Below are positions 16,873 through 25,978 of a stretch of DNA of 64,000 bases, piece by piece. The notes beneath the pieces were generated by a model. The model had not been told where the DNA came from. It saw only the letters and a program-made list of their open reading frames with translations, and made no database searches. The stretch is from Streptomyces sp. MMBL 11-1 (GTDB lineage: Bacteria; Actinomycetota; Actinomycetes; Streptomycetales; Streptomycetaceae): the NCBI RefSeq assembly GCF_028622875.1, contig NZ_CP117709.1, positions 4,467,001 to 4,531,000 of the forward strand. The letters run 5' to 3'. The number at the start of each line of letters is the position of its first letter. Positions within the stretch are counted from its first letter, which is position 1. The translations under genes and the position numbers were made by a program.

Positions 16873-18336
16873 GTGGGGATCGAGAGTGACCAGCTCGTCT
16901 ACGACTACCTGAGCCGGGTCGGCGACCTGGCCCAGCAGCAACAGCTGTCGTCGGGCGCCCGGATGCGCCTGGTTTCGACGCTTCGGGGCGAGATCGACCG
17001 GCAGCGCGGCACGGAGGGCGCGGACTCCCCGGCGACCGTGCGGCGCATCATCGGCCGACTGGGCAGCCCGGACGAACTGGTCGCCGCGGCGGCGGAGTCG
17101 GCCGACGGCACGGTCCCGCTGCCGTCCGCCCGGGCCGGGGCGGGGCCCGGCGGGCAGCAGCGGCGGACCTCCCTGCCCCGGCCCCGGGGCGGGCTCCTCC
17201 GCAAGGAGCCGAAGGAGCAGAAGGAGCCGAGGAAGCCGACGGAGCCCGCTCCGGGCGCGGGGGGCGGCCGGGAGGCGAAGGCCTTCAGGAAGCCGAAAGC
17301 CGGTTTCGGGTGGGGCGCGTCGCGCCGTGATCCCGAGGAGGGCGCCGGCGGTGCTCCCGGCGACGGTTCCGGCCGCGCTTCCGGTGGTGGTCCTGGTGAT
17401 GTTTCCGGCCGTGATTTCGGGGACGTCTCCGGGAGCGCCACCGGTGGTTCTTTCGACGGTGCCTCCGAGGGGGCTTCCGGTGGTGTCTCCGAGGGGCCTT
17501 CCGGTGGTGTTTCCGGTGCTGCTTCCGGCGCGCGGTCCGCCGCCGTGCCCCGCCCGGCTCCCGCCCTCGACGACCGTGCGGCGGACGACGAACGCGTCCC
17601 CGTCCGCGACTGGCCCGACCCCTCCGCCCCGCACCTGCTCGGCCAGGACCAGCAGGCGGACGCGGACGGCGCGACCGACTGGTGGCGCCTGGAGCCGGGC
17701 CCCTTCGACGAGGGAACCGCCATCCCCGGGTTCCACGGCGGCATCGAGGCCCCGGAGCTGCTCGGGAGGCGGCGGCCGGGGCCCACCGAGAAGGACGCGG
17801 ACGGCGAGAAGGACGCGGGCGGGGGGAGGAGCGAGGCCGAAGGCGCGGCCGGGGCCGGAGGGAAGGCCGGGGCGGAGGGTGAGGGGAGCGGGGCCGGGAC
17901 CGCCGGGCGCCGCCGTGCCCTGCGCCTCGTGAAGCTCCGCCGCCGCAGGACCGCGGCGGTCGCCGAGCCCGAGGCCGCCGCCTCCGGCCCCCGCGGCGGC
18001 TTCGCCCACCCGCTGCTGCTCCTGGCCGCCGTCCTGCTCGTCGCCGGGGTGGTCACCGGATCCTGGCTGCCGCTGGCGGGCGGCTGGCTGATCGCGTACA
18101 GCTCGCGCACCCTCTCCCGTACGGAGGCGAAATGGGCGGCGCTCGGCCTGCCGGGCGTGGTGGCGGCCGGGGCCCTCGCATGGGTGTGGGGGCGGATGGA
18201 GGGGCGCTGGGGCGAGCCGATCCGCGAGGGCGCGATGCGCGACGTCCTGCTGGAGACCTGGCCGGTGGTCGTCCGTGTCGCCGCCGTCGCCTCCGCGCTC
18301 TACCTGGTGTGGCGGGCGCGGAGGCGGGCCGGCTGA
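16873..18336 (+). CDS. Low-complexity protein with C-terminal membrane domain
   Basis: I chose GTG 16873 (487 residues) because gagggg at 16858-16863 is well spaced for it and too close to the ATG at 16864. Residues 1-85 form a conserved helical head (DYLSRVGDLAQQQQLSSGAR, RRIIGRLGSPDEL) of the kind found in actinobacterial membrane proteins with a DUF1700-like start. Residues ~90-215 are Gly/Ser/Pro/Lys low complexity with GGVSEG-type repeats, followed by a WWRLEPGPFDEGT patch. The last ~115 residues hold about four membrane helices. It diverges from the 823-residue gene 63 bp away. Function unknown. Confidence 0.78.
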   Translation: MGIESDQLVYDYLSRVGDLAQQQQLSSGARMRLVSTLRGEIDRQRGTEGADSPATVRRIIGRLGSPDELVAAAAESADGTVPLPSARAGAGPGGQQRRTSLPRPRGGLLRKEPKEQKEPRKPTEPAPGAGGGREAKAFRKPKAGFGWGASRRDPEEGAGGAPGDGSGRASGGGPGDVSGRDFGDVSGSATGGSFDGASEGASGGVSEGPSGGVSGAASGARSAAVPRPAPALDDRAADDERVPVRDWPDPSAPHLLGQDQQADADGATDWWRLEPGPFDEGTAIPGFHGGIEAPELLGRRRPGPTEKDADGEKDAGGGRSEAEGAAGAGGKAGAEGEGSGAGTAGRRRALRLVKLRRRRTAAVAEPEAAASGPRGGFAHPLLLLAAVLLVAGVVTGSWLPLAGGWLIAYSSRTLSRTEAKWAALGLPGVVAAGALAWVWGRMEGRWGEPIREGAMRDVLLETWPVVVRVAAVASALYLVWRARRRAG

Positions 18337-18446
18337 GCCGGCCGCCCACGCCGCGCTCCCGGCGCCGGGCTGGACGAAGACCTCGCGGGCCGCCCCGGCG
18401 AAGAGCTGGGCGAAGGGCTGGGGGCTGGCGAGGGGCTGGGTGAGGG

Positions 18447-19421
18447 CTACTCCGTCATGCTGGTCTCGAACTCCTCCAGGATCTTGCCGGCGGCCGTGTA
18501 GCCGATGCCCGAGATCCACAAGCGGTCGTCGACCTTGAAGACCTTGTCGTTCTTGGCCGCCTTCAGCCCCTTCCACAGGCCGCTGTTCATCGTCTTCGTC
18601 GTCCCGGCCTTGCCCGGGTCGCCGTACGTCGACGTGAAGATGACATCCGCGTCCGCCAGGTCGATCTTCTCGGGCGACACGTCGTACGAGAACCCGTCCT
18701 TCGCCTTGTCCGTGATGGCGGGGCGGCCGGTGCCGATGTCGGCGAGGATCGAGCCGATGTAGTTCTGCTTGCCGTAGATACGGATCTCGGCACCCTCGAC
18801 GAAGCGGACGAAGTTGACGTCCGTCGCGGCGGCCTTCTCCTTGCCGCCGAGCGCCTCCGTCACCTTCGCCACCTGGGTGTCGTAGGCGGCGAGGACCTTC
18901 TTGGCCTCGGCCTGCTTGCCGAGCGCCTCCGCGTGCACCTGGAAGTTCTCCTTCCAGGCACTGCCGGTCGCCTCCGTCATCACGGTCGGGGCGATCTTGC
19001 TGAGCTGCTCGTAGCGGTCCCCGTCACGGACCTTGCTGGTGAGGATCAGGTCCGGCTTCAGCGCGGCGACGGACTCCATGTTCGCGTTGGCGATCTCGCC
19101 GACCGGCGTGATGTCCTTCGTCTCGCTCGCGGGGAGGTAGGAGGGGAAGGCGTCCTCGGACGCCGAGTGCGTCGCGCCGACCGGCCGGACGCCGAGGGTG
19201 ATCGCGGAGTCCAGCTCGCCGGAGTCCAGGACGACGACCCGCTTCGGAGACACGGGGACCTTGACGTCCCCGTTCGCGGTGGAGACGGTGCGCGTCTTCG
19301 CGGAAGAGCCGGAGGGCTCCGATGCCGGGTCGGAGGAGCCGCACCCGGCGAGGGCGAGCGCGGCGGTCACGGCGAGGGAGCCGGCGACGAGGGCTCGGCG
19401 GTCGCGGAGGAGGGGGGTCAT
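18447..19421 (-). CDS. Iron-siderophore ABC transporter, substrate-binding lipoprotein
   Basis: This is a 324-residue lipoprotein. A signal peptide ends in LALAGC with the lipidated Cys27, followed by a Ser-rich linker and a FepB/FhuD-type TroA fold. Markers are PKRVVVLDSGELDSAITLGV, ESVAALKPDLILTS, and IDLADADVIFTSTYG. It captures a ferric siderophore at the outer face of the membrane for the permeases encoded just upstream. It starts 1 bp after the stop of the ATPase gene and is the last gene of a four-gene operon. The exact siderophore cannot be read from sequence. Confidence 0.9.
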   Translation of the reverse strand: MTPLLRDRRALVAGSLAVTAALALAGCGSSDPASEPSGSSAKTRTVSTANGDVKVPVSPKRVVVLDSGELDSAITLGVRPVGATHSASEDAFPSYLPASETKDITPVGEIANANMESVAALKPDLILTSKVRDGDRYEQLSKIAPTVMTEATGSAWKENFQVHAEALGKQAEAKKVLAAYDTQVAKVTEALGGKEKAAATDVNFVRFVEGAEIRIYGKQNYIGSILADIGTGRPAITDKAKDGFSYDVSPEKIDLADADVIFTSTYGDPGKAGTTKTMNSGLWKGLKAAKNDKVFKVDDRLWISGIGYTAAGKILEEFETSMTE

Positions 19422-19422
19422 G

Positions 19423-20295
19423 TCACAGATCCTTCTGGGAGGGGGAGGCCACCGGGGGCGGGGCCCAGGGGGCGCTCGGGACGACGAGTGGCGAACCTGT
19501 CACCGGGTCCGGGACGATCACCGCTTCCAGGCCGAAGACCTCGGCGACGAGCTCGGCGGTGACGACGTCCCCGGGCCGGCCCTCGGCGACGATCCGGCCC
19601 TCCTTCATGGCGACCAGACGGTCCGCGTACCGGGCGGCCTGGTTGAGGTCGTGGAGGACGGTGACGACGGTGCGGCCCCGGGTGCCGTCGGCCGAGGGGG
19701 AAGCCAACTGGCGTACCAGGTCGAGGACCTCCACCTGGTGCGCGATGTCGAGATACGTCGTCGGCTCGTCGAGCAGCAGCAGGTCCGTCTCCTGGGCCAG
19801 CGCCATCGCGATCCACACCCGCTGACGCTGACCGCCCGACAGCTCGTCCACCGACCGGTCGGCCAGCGCCGTGACGTCGGTACGGGCCATCGCGTCGGTC
19901 ACCGCCCGCTCGTCCTCCTCCGACCACTGCTGCCACCAGCTCTGGTGCGGCTGGCGGCCCCGCGCGACCAGATCGGAGACGGTGATCGCCTCGGGCGCGA
20001 CCGGGGTCTGCGGGAGCAGCCCGATGGACCGGGCGATCTGCTTCGTGGGAATCCGCGCCAGCTCCGTGCCGTCCAGCAGGACCGCCCCGCCGTGCGGCTT
20101 CAGCAGCCGGCCGAGCGCCCGCAGGGTGGTGGACTTGCCGCAGGCGTTCGGGCCGACGATGACGGTGACCTGCCCGTCGGGCACGGTGAGGTCCAGTTCG
20201 TGGACCACGGTGCGGTCCTCGTACGCGAGGGTCAGCGAGCGCGCGGCGAGCCTGCCGGTCCGCTGCGCCGTGTCGGTCGTCGGGCTCGGGCTCAT
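19423..20295 (-). CDS. Iron-siderophore ABC transporter, ATP-binding protein
   Basis: This 290-residue FepC/FhuC-type ATPase starts at ATG 20295 and overlaps the permease stop by 4 bp. It has Walker [11 protein letters not shown]-loop LLPQTP, signature LSGGQRQR, Walker [13 protein letters not shown] and the switch [12 protein letters not shown]. It powers import of the siderophore bound by the lipoprotein. A Pro-rich tail of ~20 residues follows the domain. Confidence 0.93.
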   Translation of the reverse strand: MSPSPTTDTAQRTGRLAARSLTLAYEDRTVVHELDLTVPDGQVTVIVGPNACGKSTTLRALGRLLKPHGGAVLLDGTELARIPTKQIARSIGLLPQTPVAPEAITVSDLVARGRQPHQSWWQQWSEEDERAVTDAMARTDVTALADRSVDELSGGQRQRVWIAMALAQETDLLLLDEPTTYLDIAHQVEVLDLVRQLASPSADGTRGRTVVTVLHDLNQAARYADRLVAMKEGRIVAEGRPGDVVTAELVAEVFGLEAVIVPDPVTGSPLVVPSAPWAPPPVASPSQKDL

Positions 20296-21368
20296 GCGGT
20301 GCCTCCACTGCGGCCGCGGTGACCGCGGATGATCAGCCAGATCAGGTACGGGGCGCCGACCGCCGCCGTGAGGACGCCCACGGGCAGTTCGGTGGGCGAG
20401 AACAGCTTGCGGGCGAGCAGGTCGCCGAGGACGACGATCACCGCGCCCAGCAGCGCCGAGGACAGCAGCGGGATCTGCGCGGTCCGGGTCAGCCGGCGGG
20501 CGATCTGCGGGGCGAGCAGCGCCACGAAGTCCACCGGGCCCGCCGTGCCCGTCGCCACGGACGCCAGGACCACGCCGAGCGCGACCAGCCCGAGCCGTAC
20601 GCGCCCCAGGCGCACGCCCAGCGCGGTGGCGGTGTCGTCGTCCATCGTGACGGTGCGCTGCGCGCGGGCCGCCCACGCGATGGCGGGCAGCAGGATCAGC
20701 AGCGCCCAGCCGATCGGGGCGGCCTCCGGCCAGCCGCGGCCGTTCAGCGAACCGGTCATCCAGATCTGCGCCTGCTGGGCGACGAGGTAGTCGCCCTTGG
20801 TCAGGAACAGCGTGGTCACCGACCGCAGCGCGATGGCGAAGCCGATGCCGATGAGCACGAAGCGGGTGGCGTGCAGGCCGCCGCGCCACGCGAAGACGTA
20901 GACGAGGGCCGCCGCCGCGATGCCGCCGGCGACGGAGAGGTAGGGCAGGACGGTGTACGAGGTGATGCCGAAGGTCATCGCGCCGACCGTGAGCGCGCTG
21001 GCGCCCTGGCTGATGCCGATGATGTCGGGGCTGGCCAGCGGGTTGCGGGCCACCGTCTGGATCAGCGCCCCGGCGATCCCGAACGCGGCGCCCACCAGCA
21101 GCCCGACGACCATGCGCGGCAGCCGCAGCGTGCCCACGACCAGCTCGGCCGAGGACGGCTGCCCGAGGATCACCTTCACGACCTCGCCGGGTGCGACGAA
21201 GCTCTCCCCGACGCAGAGGTAGCCGACGCAGACGGCGGCCAGCAGCACAACCAGGGCGATCGCCACGACGGAGGCCCGCCGGTGCAGCAGGAACCGGCCG
21301 CGCGGCCCGGCCCGCACGACGGAGTAGCCGGCGGGCCGGACCCGTACGGCCGTCGAGGTCTCGCTCAT
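20292..21368 (-). CDS. Iron-siderophore ABC transporter permease (FecCD family)
   Basis: This is a 358-residue integral membrane protein. A basic N-terminus precedes about nine membrane helices. Family marks are [40 protein letters not shown] and the ATPase-coupling region [18 protein letters not shown]. It pairs with the next upstream permease as a heterodimer. Both ends overlap neighbours by 4 bp, so the operon is tightly coupled. Confidence 0.93.
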   Translation of the reverse strand: MSETSTAVRVRPAGYSVVRAGPRGRFLLHRRASVVAIALVVLLAAVCVGYLCVGESFVAPGEVVKVILGQPSSAELVVGTLRLPRMVVGLLVGAAFGIAGALIQTVARNPLASPDIIGISQGASALTVGAMTFGITSYTVLPYLSVAGGIAAAALVYVFAWRGGLHATRFVLIGIGFAIALRSVTTLFLTKGDYLVAQQAQIWMTGSLNGRGWPEAAPIGWALLILLPAIAWAARAQRTVTMDDDTATALGVRLGRVRLGLVALGVVLASVATGTAGPVDFVALLAPQIARRLTRTAQIPLLSSALLGAVIVVLGDLLARKLFSPTELPVGVLTAAVGAPYLIWLIIRGHRGRSGGTA

Positions 21369-22405
21369 GCGGGCACCGCCTTCCGGCGTACGAGGGCGAC
21401 CAGGAAAGGCACCCCGATCAGGGCCGTCATCACACCCGCCGGGACCTCGCCCGGCGGGAACACGATCCGGCCGACGACGTCCGAGACGAGCAGCATCACG
21501 GGCCCGATCAGCGCGGCCATGGGCAGCACCCAGCGGTGGTCGTTGCCGACGACGGCGCGGGCGATGTGCGGGACGGCGAGGCCGATGAACGCGATCGGCC
21601 CGGCGGCGGCGACCCCGACCCCGGTCAGCACGGTCGCCCCGAGGCCGCCGACGATCCGGACCGCCGCGACGTTCTGCCCGAGCCCCTTCGCCACGTCCTC
21701 GCCGAGCGCGAGCGCGTCCAGGCCTCGGGCGACGGAGAGCACGAGGGCCACGCCGAGGAGGAGGAACGGCCACACCTGCTGGACGACGTCCGACTCCCGC
21801 CCCGCGATCGAGCCCACCTGCCAGAAGCGGAACTCGTCCAGCGCGGCGGCGTTCGTCGTGAGGATCCCCACCGTCACCGACGCCAGCAGCGCGTTGATCG
21901 CCGCACCGCCGAGCGCGAGCTTCACCGGGGTCGCGCCGCCGCGCCCGCTGGAGGCGATGGCGTAGGCGCCGACCGAGGCGATCGCCGCGCCCCCGAAGGC
22001 GAACCACACATACCCGGTGAGCGTGTGGACCCCCGCGAACGCGATGGCCATCACCACCGCCACCGAGGCGCCCTGGCTGATGCCGAGGATGCCGGGGTCG
22101 GCGATGGGGTTACGGGTGATCCCCTGGAGCACCGTGCCCGCGAGGGCCAGTGCCGCGCCGACCATCAGCCCGATGAGGGTGCGCGGCACCCGCATCGAGC
22201 GGATCACCTCGGCGGCGTCGGAGTGCCCGCCGTGCAGCAGGACGTCGAACACCTCGCCCGGAGGGATGGAACGCGCCCCCACGGCGAGGCTCAGCAGGAC
22301 CGCCAGCAGCAGGGCGAGCACGGCCGCGGCCACCGAGGCAGCGCGTCGGGAGAGGCGGGGCGTACGAGGTGGCGCGGCGGTCCGCACGGGCGCTGACGCT
22401 GACAT
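21365..22405 (-). CDS. Iron-siderophore ABC transporter permease (FecCD family), first gene of operon
   Basis: This protein has 346 residues from ATG 22405; an in-frame GTG at 22414 is the alternative start. FecCD family marks include [40 protein letters not shown] and [18 protein letters not shown]. It is the promoter-proximal gene of the importer, and the region upstream carries an iron-box-like sequence at 22476-22494. Iron-dependent repression by a DtxR-type regulator (DmdR1 in Streptomyces) is therefore likely. Confidence 0.92.
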   Translation of the reverse strand: MSASAPVRTAAPPRTPRLSRRAASVAAAVLALLLAVLLSLAVGARSIPPGEVFDVLLHGGHSDAAEVIRSMRVPRTLIGLMVGAALALAGTVLQGITRNPIADPGILGISQGASVAVVMAIAFAGVHTLTGYVWFAFGGAAIASVGAYAIASSGRGGATPVKLALGGAAINALLASVTVGILTTNAAALDEFRFWQVGSIAGRESDVVQQVWPFLLLGVALVLSVARGLDALALGEDVAKGLGQNVAAVRIVGGLGATVLTGVGVAAAGPIAFIGLAVPHIARAVVGNDHRWVLPMAALIGPVMLLVSDVVGRIVFPPGEVPAGVMTALIGVPFLVALVRRKAVPA

Positions 22406-22475
22406 TTCACCCAATCGGGACGGACGCGGACGTTATGGAACGGGAGGGGAAAGCTGGGGCGCGGAGCCAGGACGG

Positions 22476-22494
22476 TAAGGCTTGGCTAAGTGCG
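22476..22494. promoter_or_regulatory. Possible iron box (DtxR/DmdR operator)
   Basis: The site taaggcttggctaagtgcg agrees at 12 of 19 positions with the DtxR/IdeR consensus TWAGGTWAGSCTWACCTWA, mainly in the left half and centre. It lies 71 bp upstream of the first siderophore-permease gene. Right-half agreement is weak. Confidence 0.5.
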
Positions 22495-22520
22495 CACTTC
22501 AGTCTAGGCGGCTGGATTTC

Positions 22521-22574
22521 GAGCCCGACGGGGGCTTCGAGCCCAACGGGGGCTTTGGGGCCGACGGGGGCTTT
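22521..22574. repeat. 18-bp tandem repeat, 3 copies
   Basis: Three adjoining 18-bp units built on gacgggggcttt lie in the divergent region between the siderophore importer and the HAD hydrolase. Confidence 0.85.
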
Positions 22575-22608
22575 GGGGCCGCCCCCGGCCGGTCGGCACA
22601 ATGGCGGC

Positions 22609-23292
22609 ATGTCTTCCATGGACCAGAACGCTCCCCGGCACCCGTTCGAGCGCGCACCTCAGCCCTCCTCCCGGCGCCCCTTGACGGTCGGCTTCGACCT
22701 CGACATGACGCTCGTCGACTCCCGGCCGGGCATCGCCGCAGCCTTCCGGGTCCTGTCCGCCGAGACGGGGGTGGAGATCGACGTCGACCTGGTGGTGAAC
22801 CGGCTCGGCCCGCCGCTGGAGACGGAACTGGCGCACTGGTTCCCGGCCGACCGGGTGCCCGCCGTGGCGGACCGCTACCGGGAGCTCTACCCCGACCACG
22901 CGATAGCCCCGAGCACCGCCCTCGCCGGGGCGCGGGAGTCGGTGGCCGCGGTGCGGGCGCTCGGCGGCCGGGCGATCGTCGTCACGGCGAAGTACGAGCC
23001 GAACGCGAAGCTGCACCTGGCCCACCTCGGCATCGAGCCGGACACGGTGGTCGGCTGGCTGTGGGCGGAGGCCAAGGGCGAGGCGCTGCGCGAGCACGGC
23101 GCGCAGGTGTACGTCGGCGACCACACCGGGGACGTACGCGGGGCCCGGGCGGCCGGAGCGCTGTCGGTCGCCGTGACGACGGGCCCGTGCGACGCGGCGG
23201 AGCTGCGGACGGCGGGCGCGGATGTGGTGCTGGAGGACCTGACGGGCTTCCCGGCCTGGCTGGCGGCCTTCGAGGCGGACCGGGAGGCGTGA
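22609..23292 (+). CDS. HAD-superfamily hydrolase
   Basis: This is a 227-residue protein. After a ~22-residue Pro/Arg-rich head come motif I FDLDMTLVDSR, a helical cap (VVNRLGPPLETELAHWFP), motif II IVVTAKYEPN and the final VYVGDHTGDVRGARAAGA block. This is the phosphoglycolate-phosphatase-like branch of the HAD family, using the two Asp residues of motif I. The ATG at 22609 is preferred over an earlier open frame because the conserved part starts soon after. Substrate unknown. Confidence 0.88.
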   Translation: MSSMDQNAPRHPFERAPQPSSRRPLTVGFDLDMTLVDSRPGIAAAFRVLSAETGVEIDVDLVVNRLGPPLETELAHWFPADRVPAVADRYRELYPDHAIAPSTALAGARESVAAVRALGGRAIVVTAKYEPNAKLHLAHLGIEPDTVVGWLWAEAKGEALREHGAQVYVGDHTGDVRGARAAGALSVAVTTGPCDAAELRTAGADVVLEDLTGFPAWLAAFEADREA

Positions 23293-23304
23293 CGCGGCGG
23301 GGTG

Positions 23305-23544
23305 TCAGGCGCGGTTCGCGGCCCGCTTCGGGGAGTTGATCCAGGCCGAGCGCACGACGCCCGCCCCGGCGATCAGGAACCCGACACCCATCAGCATGCA
23401 GACCGCGTACGCGATGGGAGGGAACGGGTCCGTGCCCAGGAAAAGTGGGGCGACTGTGACCAGAGTGGCCAGTGCGCCGACGAAAAAGACGATCGCGCCG
23501 ACCTGAACCAGCCGGTCACCTGCGCCTGAAGGAGTAGTACTCAC
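23305..23544 (-). CDS. Small membrane protein, two helices
   Basis: This is a 79-residue protein. A short polar start (MSTTPSGAGDR) precedes two membrane helices (VGAIVFFVGALATLVTVAPL and IAYAVCMLMGVGFLIAGAGV) and a basic tail (SPKRAANRA). It diverges from the cold-shock gene. Small proteins of this build are common in Streptomyces; function unknown. Confidence 0.8.
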   Translation of the reverse strand: MSTTPSGAGDRLVQVGAIVFFVGALATLVTVAPLFLGTDPFPPIAYAVCMLMGVGFLIAGAGVVRSAWINSPKRAANRA

Positions 23545-23730
23545 GCGACCAGGGTAGTTCCCAGCCCGGAGGAACTCTCCGGCGACGTCTTGTCACCGGC
23601 CCTGGGGCCATTAGCCTGGGACCGGGCGGGTCACGGTGACCCGCTGTACTGCTATCCGGAGCCGTTTTCCCTGGGAGACCGGGGAGACCGGCTCTTCCGC
23701 ACACCGACGAGTACGAGGACGAGGACAGAC

Positions 23731-24114
23731 GTGCCCACCGGCAAGGTCAAGTGGTTCAACAGCGAGAAGGGCTTCGGCTTTCTCTCCCGCGACGACGGCG
23801 GCGACGTCTTCGTCCACTCGTCGGTTCTCCCTGCCGGAGTCGACGCCCTCAAGCCCGGCCAGCGCGTGGAATTCGGCGTGGTCGCGGGCCAGCGCGGCGA
23901 CCAGGCCCTTTCCGTGGTGGTCCTCGACCCCACCCCGTCCGTGGCGGCCGCGCAGCGCCGCAAGCCGGACGAGCTCGCGTCGATCGTGCAGGACCTGACG
24001 ACGGTCCTGGAGAACATCACGCCGCAGCTGGAGCGGGGCCGCTACCCCGACAAGGCCTCCGGCGCGAAGATCGCGGGCCTGCTGAGGGCGGTCGCCGACC
24101 AGCTGGACGTATAA
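23731..24114 (+). CDS. Cold-shock-domain protein with C-terminal extension
   Basis: This 127-residue protein starts with GTG at 23731 after gaggac. Residues 1-67 are a cold-shock domain with RNA-binding motifs KGFGFL (RNP1) and VFVHSS (RNP2), presumably binding single-stranded RNA. Unlike the ~67-residue classical proteins it has a ~60-residue helical tail (LASIVQDLTTVLENITPQLE) seen in a longer Streptomyces subfamily. A strong hairpin follows the gene. Confidence 0.93.
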   Translation: MPTGKVKWFNSEKGFGFLSRDDGGDVFVHSSVLPAGVDALKPGQRVEFGVVAGQRGDQALSVVVLDPTPSVAAAQRRKPDELASIVQDLTTVLENITPQLERGRYPDKASGAKIAGLLRAVADQLDV

Positions 24115-24128
24115 GCACAGGCGCCCCC

Positions 24129-24172
24129 GGGGGCTGAACAGCCACACCGCGTGAGCGGGATCTTCAGCCCCC
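24129..24172. terminator. Hairpin terminator of the cold-shock gene
   Basis: A perfect 10-bp stem (gggggctgaa at 24129-24138 and ttcagccccc at 24163-24172) with a 24-nt loop begins 14 bp after the cold-shock stop codon. There is no U tract, as usual in Streptomyces. Confidence 0.75.
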
Positions 24173-24190
24173 GAGGCCCCTTCCCCACCC

Positions 24191-24337
24191 TGGACCCGGA
24201 CGCCCGGGATCGGACCTGCTGAGTCCGGACGCCCGGGATCGGGTCTTCTGGACCCGGACGCCGGGGATACGGGTCTCCTGGGTCCGGACGCCCAGGGCCG
24301 GGCCTCCTGGGTCCGGACGCCCGGGGCCGGGTCTCGG
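24191..24337. repeat. 29-30-bp tandem repeat, 5 copies
   Basis: Five units of 29 or 30 bp, each built around the core ccggacgcccgggatcggg with drift, occupy the space between the cold-shock terminator and the convergent 283-residue gene. They run right up to that gene's stop codon. Confidence 0.9.
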
Positions 24338-25189
24338 CTAGAGCCCCGCCCTCCTGATCTCGCCCTCGGCCGGCAGAACGTCCGTGATCATTCCCCAGAT
24401 CCGCTTCGCGTCGGTCCGGGCCAGACGTACCGGACTGCCGGGACCCACCTGTCCCTGCGCCACCGGTTCGGCGGGCAGCTCACGGTGCCAGTACCCCAGC
24501 GGTCCGCAGTCCCAGACGCCGAAGCCACGGGCCGTGACGCCGTCCTCGCCGCCGTCGCGGCCACGCCAGGCCGCCGTCAGCCGCCAGCTCGACCGCAGCT
24601 CGCCGATCATGTCCGCGAAGCGGACGAGCGCCGACCCCTCCAGATTCCCGGTCGACGCCAGGGCACGGCGGATGTGCTCCCGCTCCTGCTCCCCGGAGGC
24701 GTCGGCGGGGACGTCCGCCAGGCTTCCGATGCCCTCCTCCAACGTCTCCATCGTCGTTTCGACGAGAGCCGGACGCTCATCGGTCACACCGCCCGAGTGC
24801 TGGAGGCCCACCATGTTCGCGATGGCCCAGACCATCATCTTCGGCTCGACCAGCGCGTACTCGGCCTCTCGCTCGCCGGGCCAGGACTGGTGCGCCACCA
24901 CGTGATCCTGGCCGATGATCAGCCCGTGGTTGAGGGTGCCCTGGCGGCCGGTGGATTCCAGGGAGACAACGACCACCGGGTCGATGAGCGTCTTCATCAC
25001 GGGCACCAGCAGCACGGACAGGGTGTCGGCCCCGCTGAGCAGTCCGCACCGGCGCAGTTCCTCGCGGGCCGTGCCGTACCCCTCGGGAGCCGGCTGCCCG
25101 GTCGCCAGCTCGGTGAGAACGATGACGTGTTCGTCGGCGAGCCGGAAACGGGGCCGGGTGATGTCGTACGAAGGCATGAGGGCGGTCAC
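24338..25189 (-). CDS. Protein of a WXG/ESX-type cassette, possibly EspG-like
   Basis: This protein has 283 residues and ends the four-gene leftward cassette at 24.3-27.9 kb. The order EELRRCGLLS, VVVVSLESTGRQGTLNHGLI, VAHQSWPGE, then a helical middle and a beta-type end (RLTAAWRGRDG, GFGVWDCGPLGYWH) is reminiscent of EspG chaperones of type VII secretion. No exact family motif allows certainty. Its neighbours carry WXG features, which supports a role as chaperone or accessory. A stretch of short tandem repeats separates it from the preceding gene. Confidence 0.7.
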   Translation of the reverse strand: MTALMPSYDITRPRFRLADEHVIVLTELATGQPAPEGYGTAREELRRCGLLSGADTLSVLLVPVMKTLIDPVVVVSLESTGRQGTLNHGLIIGQDHVVAHQSWPGEREAEYALVEPKMMVWAIANMVGLQHSGGVTDERPALVETTMETLEEGIGSLADVPADASGEQEREHIRRALASTGNLEGSALVRFADMIGELRSSWRLTAAWRGRDGGEDGVTARGFGVWDCGPLGYWHRELPAEPVAQGQVGPGSPVRLARTDAKRIWGMITDVLPAEGEIRRAGL

Positions 25190-25198
25190 TCGCTTACT

Positions 25199-25256
25199 GG
25201 TCGTCGGTCGTCAGTCATCGATCGTCAGTCATCGGTCATCGGTCATCGGTCATCGG
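25199..25256. repeat. 7-bp simple repeat (tcatcgg)
   Basis: Four perfect tcatcgg units at 25229-25256 are preceded by ~30 bp of degenerate gtcgtcagtcatcg-like copies. The tract lies just upstream of the start of the 283-residue gene (25189), within the leftward cassette, where its ribosome-binding region would be. Confidence 0.9.
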
Positions 25257-25299
25257 ACGGCGGGGTGCGTGGGCCGTGCCGGGCACGTCTCCCGGTTGC

Positions 25300-25348
<49 letters not shown>

Positions 25349-25357
25349 CGGAGGCCG

Positions 25358-25969
25358 TCAGTACTGGCTCTCCGCGAAGAGCCGGGTGGACCTGCCCAGG
25401 GCCGACCGCACCGCCCCGCCGCGGGTCAGCGGGGCCCGGTCGACACCGGCGAACAGCGTGATGAGCGCGATGTCCGCGGCGACGGCCCGGCCCGTCGTCC
25501 GTACCGCCAGCCTGCGGCCGGAGCCGATCCCGGACTGCTTCGCCGTCAGGGAGACGCCGGGGTCCTCGTCGTCGGCCTCACGGACCAGCACGAACTGCTT
25601 CCGGTTCACCGCCCACAGCCGGTAGCGGTCGCCGCCGTACCTGAACCGCAGGGCGCGCGCCCGGTGCGTCAGACCGAAGCGGTCGCGCTCCAGCCGCACC
25701 AGGGCGTCGCCGACCCGCAGCGTCGCCCGGTTGAGCGTGGGAAGGTCAGCGGCTTCGGTGTGGATGCCGCGGGTCTCGAACGTCGCGGTGGGGATCGAGG
25801 GGCCGCGTACCTCGGAGACGATGCTGCCGGGGGTGGTCTTCCTCGGCAGCGGGGCGGTCAGGACGATGTCACCGAACTCCGGCACTGTGCCGCGGAATCC
25901 GGCGCGCCGCTCGTGGGTGCGGCCCTCCTTCCAGGACTCCAGGGTGAACGGGGCCGTGGTGCTGTGCAT
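25358..25969 (-). CDS. Protein of unknown function in WXG/ESX-type cassette
   Basis: This protein has 203 residues. The ATG at 25969 follows AAGGAGACCG, and the upstream WXG-like gene ends only 9 bp earlier, so the pair is cotranscribed. Composition is mainly beta with many Arg (LRVGDALVRLERDRFGLTHR, RALRFRYGGDRYRLW, KQFVLVREADDEDPG). There is no signal peptide and a weakly hydrophobic patch AADIALITLFAG near the end. I do not recognise the family; context suggests a partner of the WXG-type protein. Confidence 0.75.
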   Translation of the reverse strand: MHSTTAPFTLESWKEGRTHERRAGFRGTVPEFGDIVLTAPLPRKTTPGSIVSEVRGPSIPTATFETRGIHTEAADLPTLNRATLRVGDALVRLERDRFGLTHRARALRFRYGGDRYRLWAVNRKQFVLVREADDEDPGVSLTAKQSGIGSGRRLAVRTTGRAVAADIALITLFAGVDRAPLTRGGAVRSALGRSTRLFAESQY

Positions 25970-25978
25970 CGGTCTCCT

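Noticed and set aside
18447-22405. Part of a siderophore biosynthetic cluster
   Set aside because: Only the importer is present; no NRPS, IucA/IucC-type synthetase or tailoring gene is in the window.
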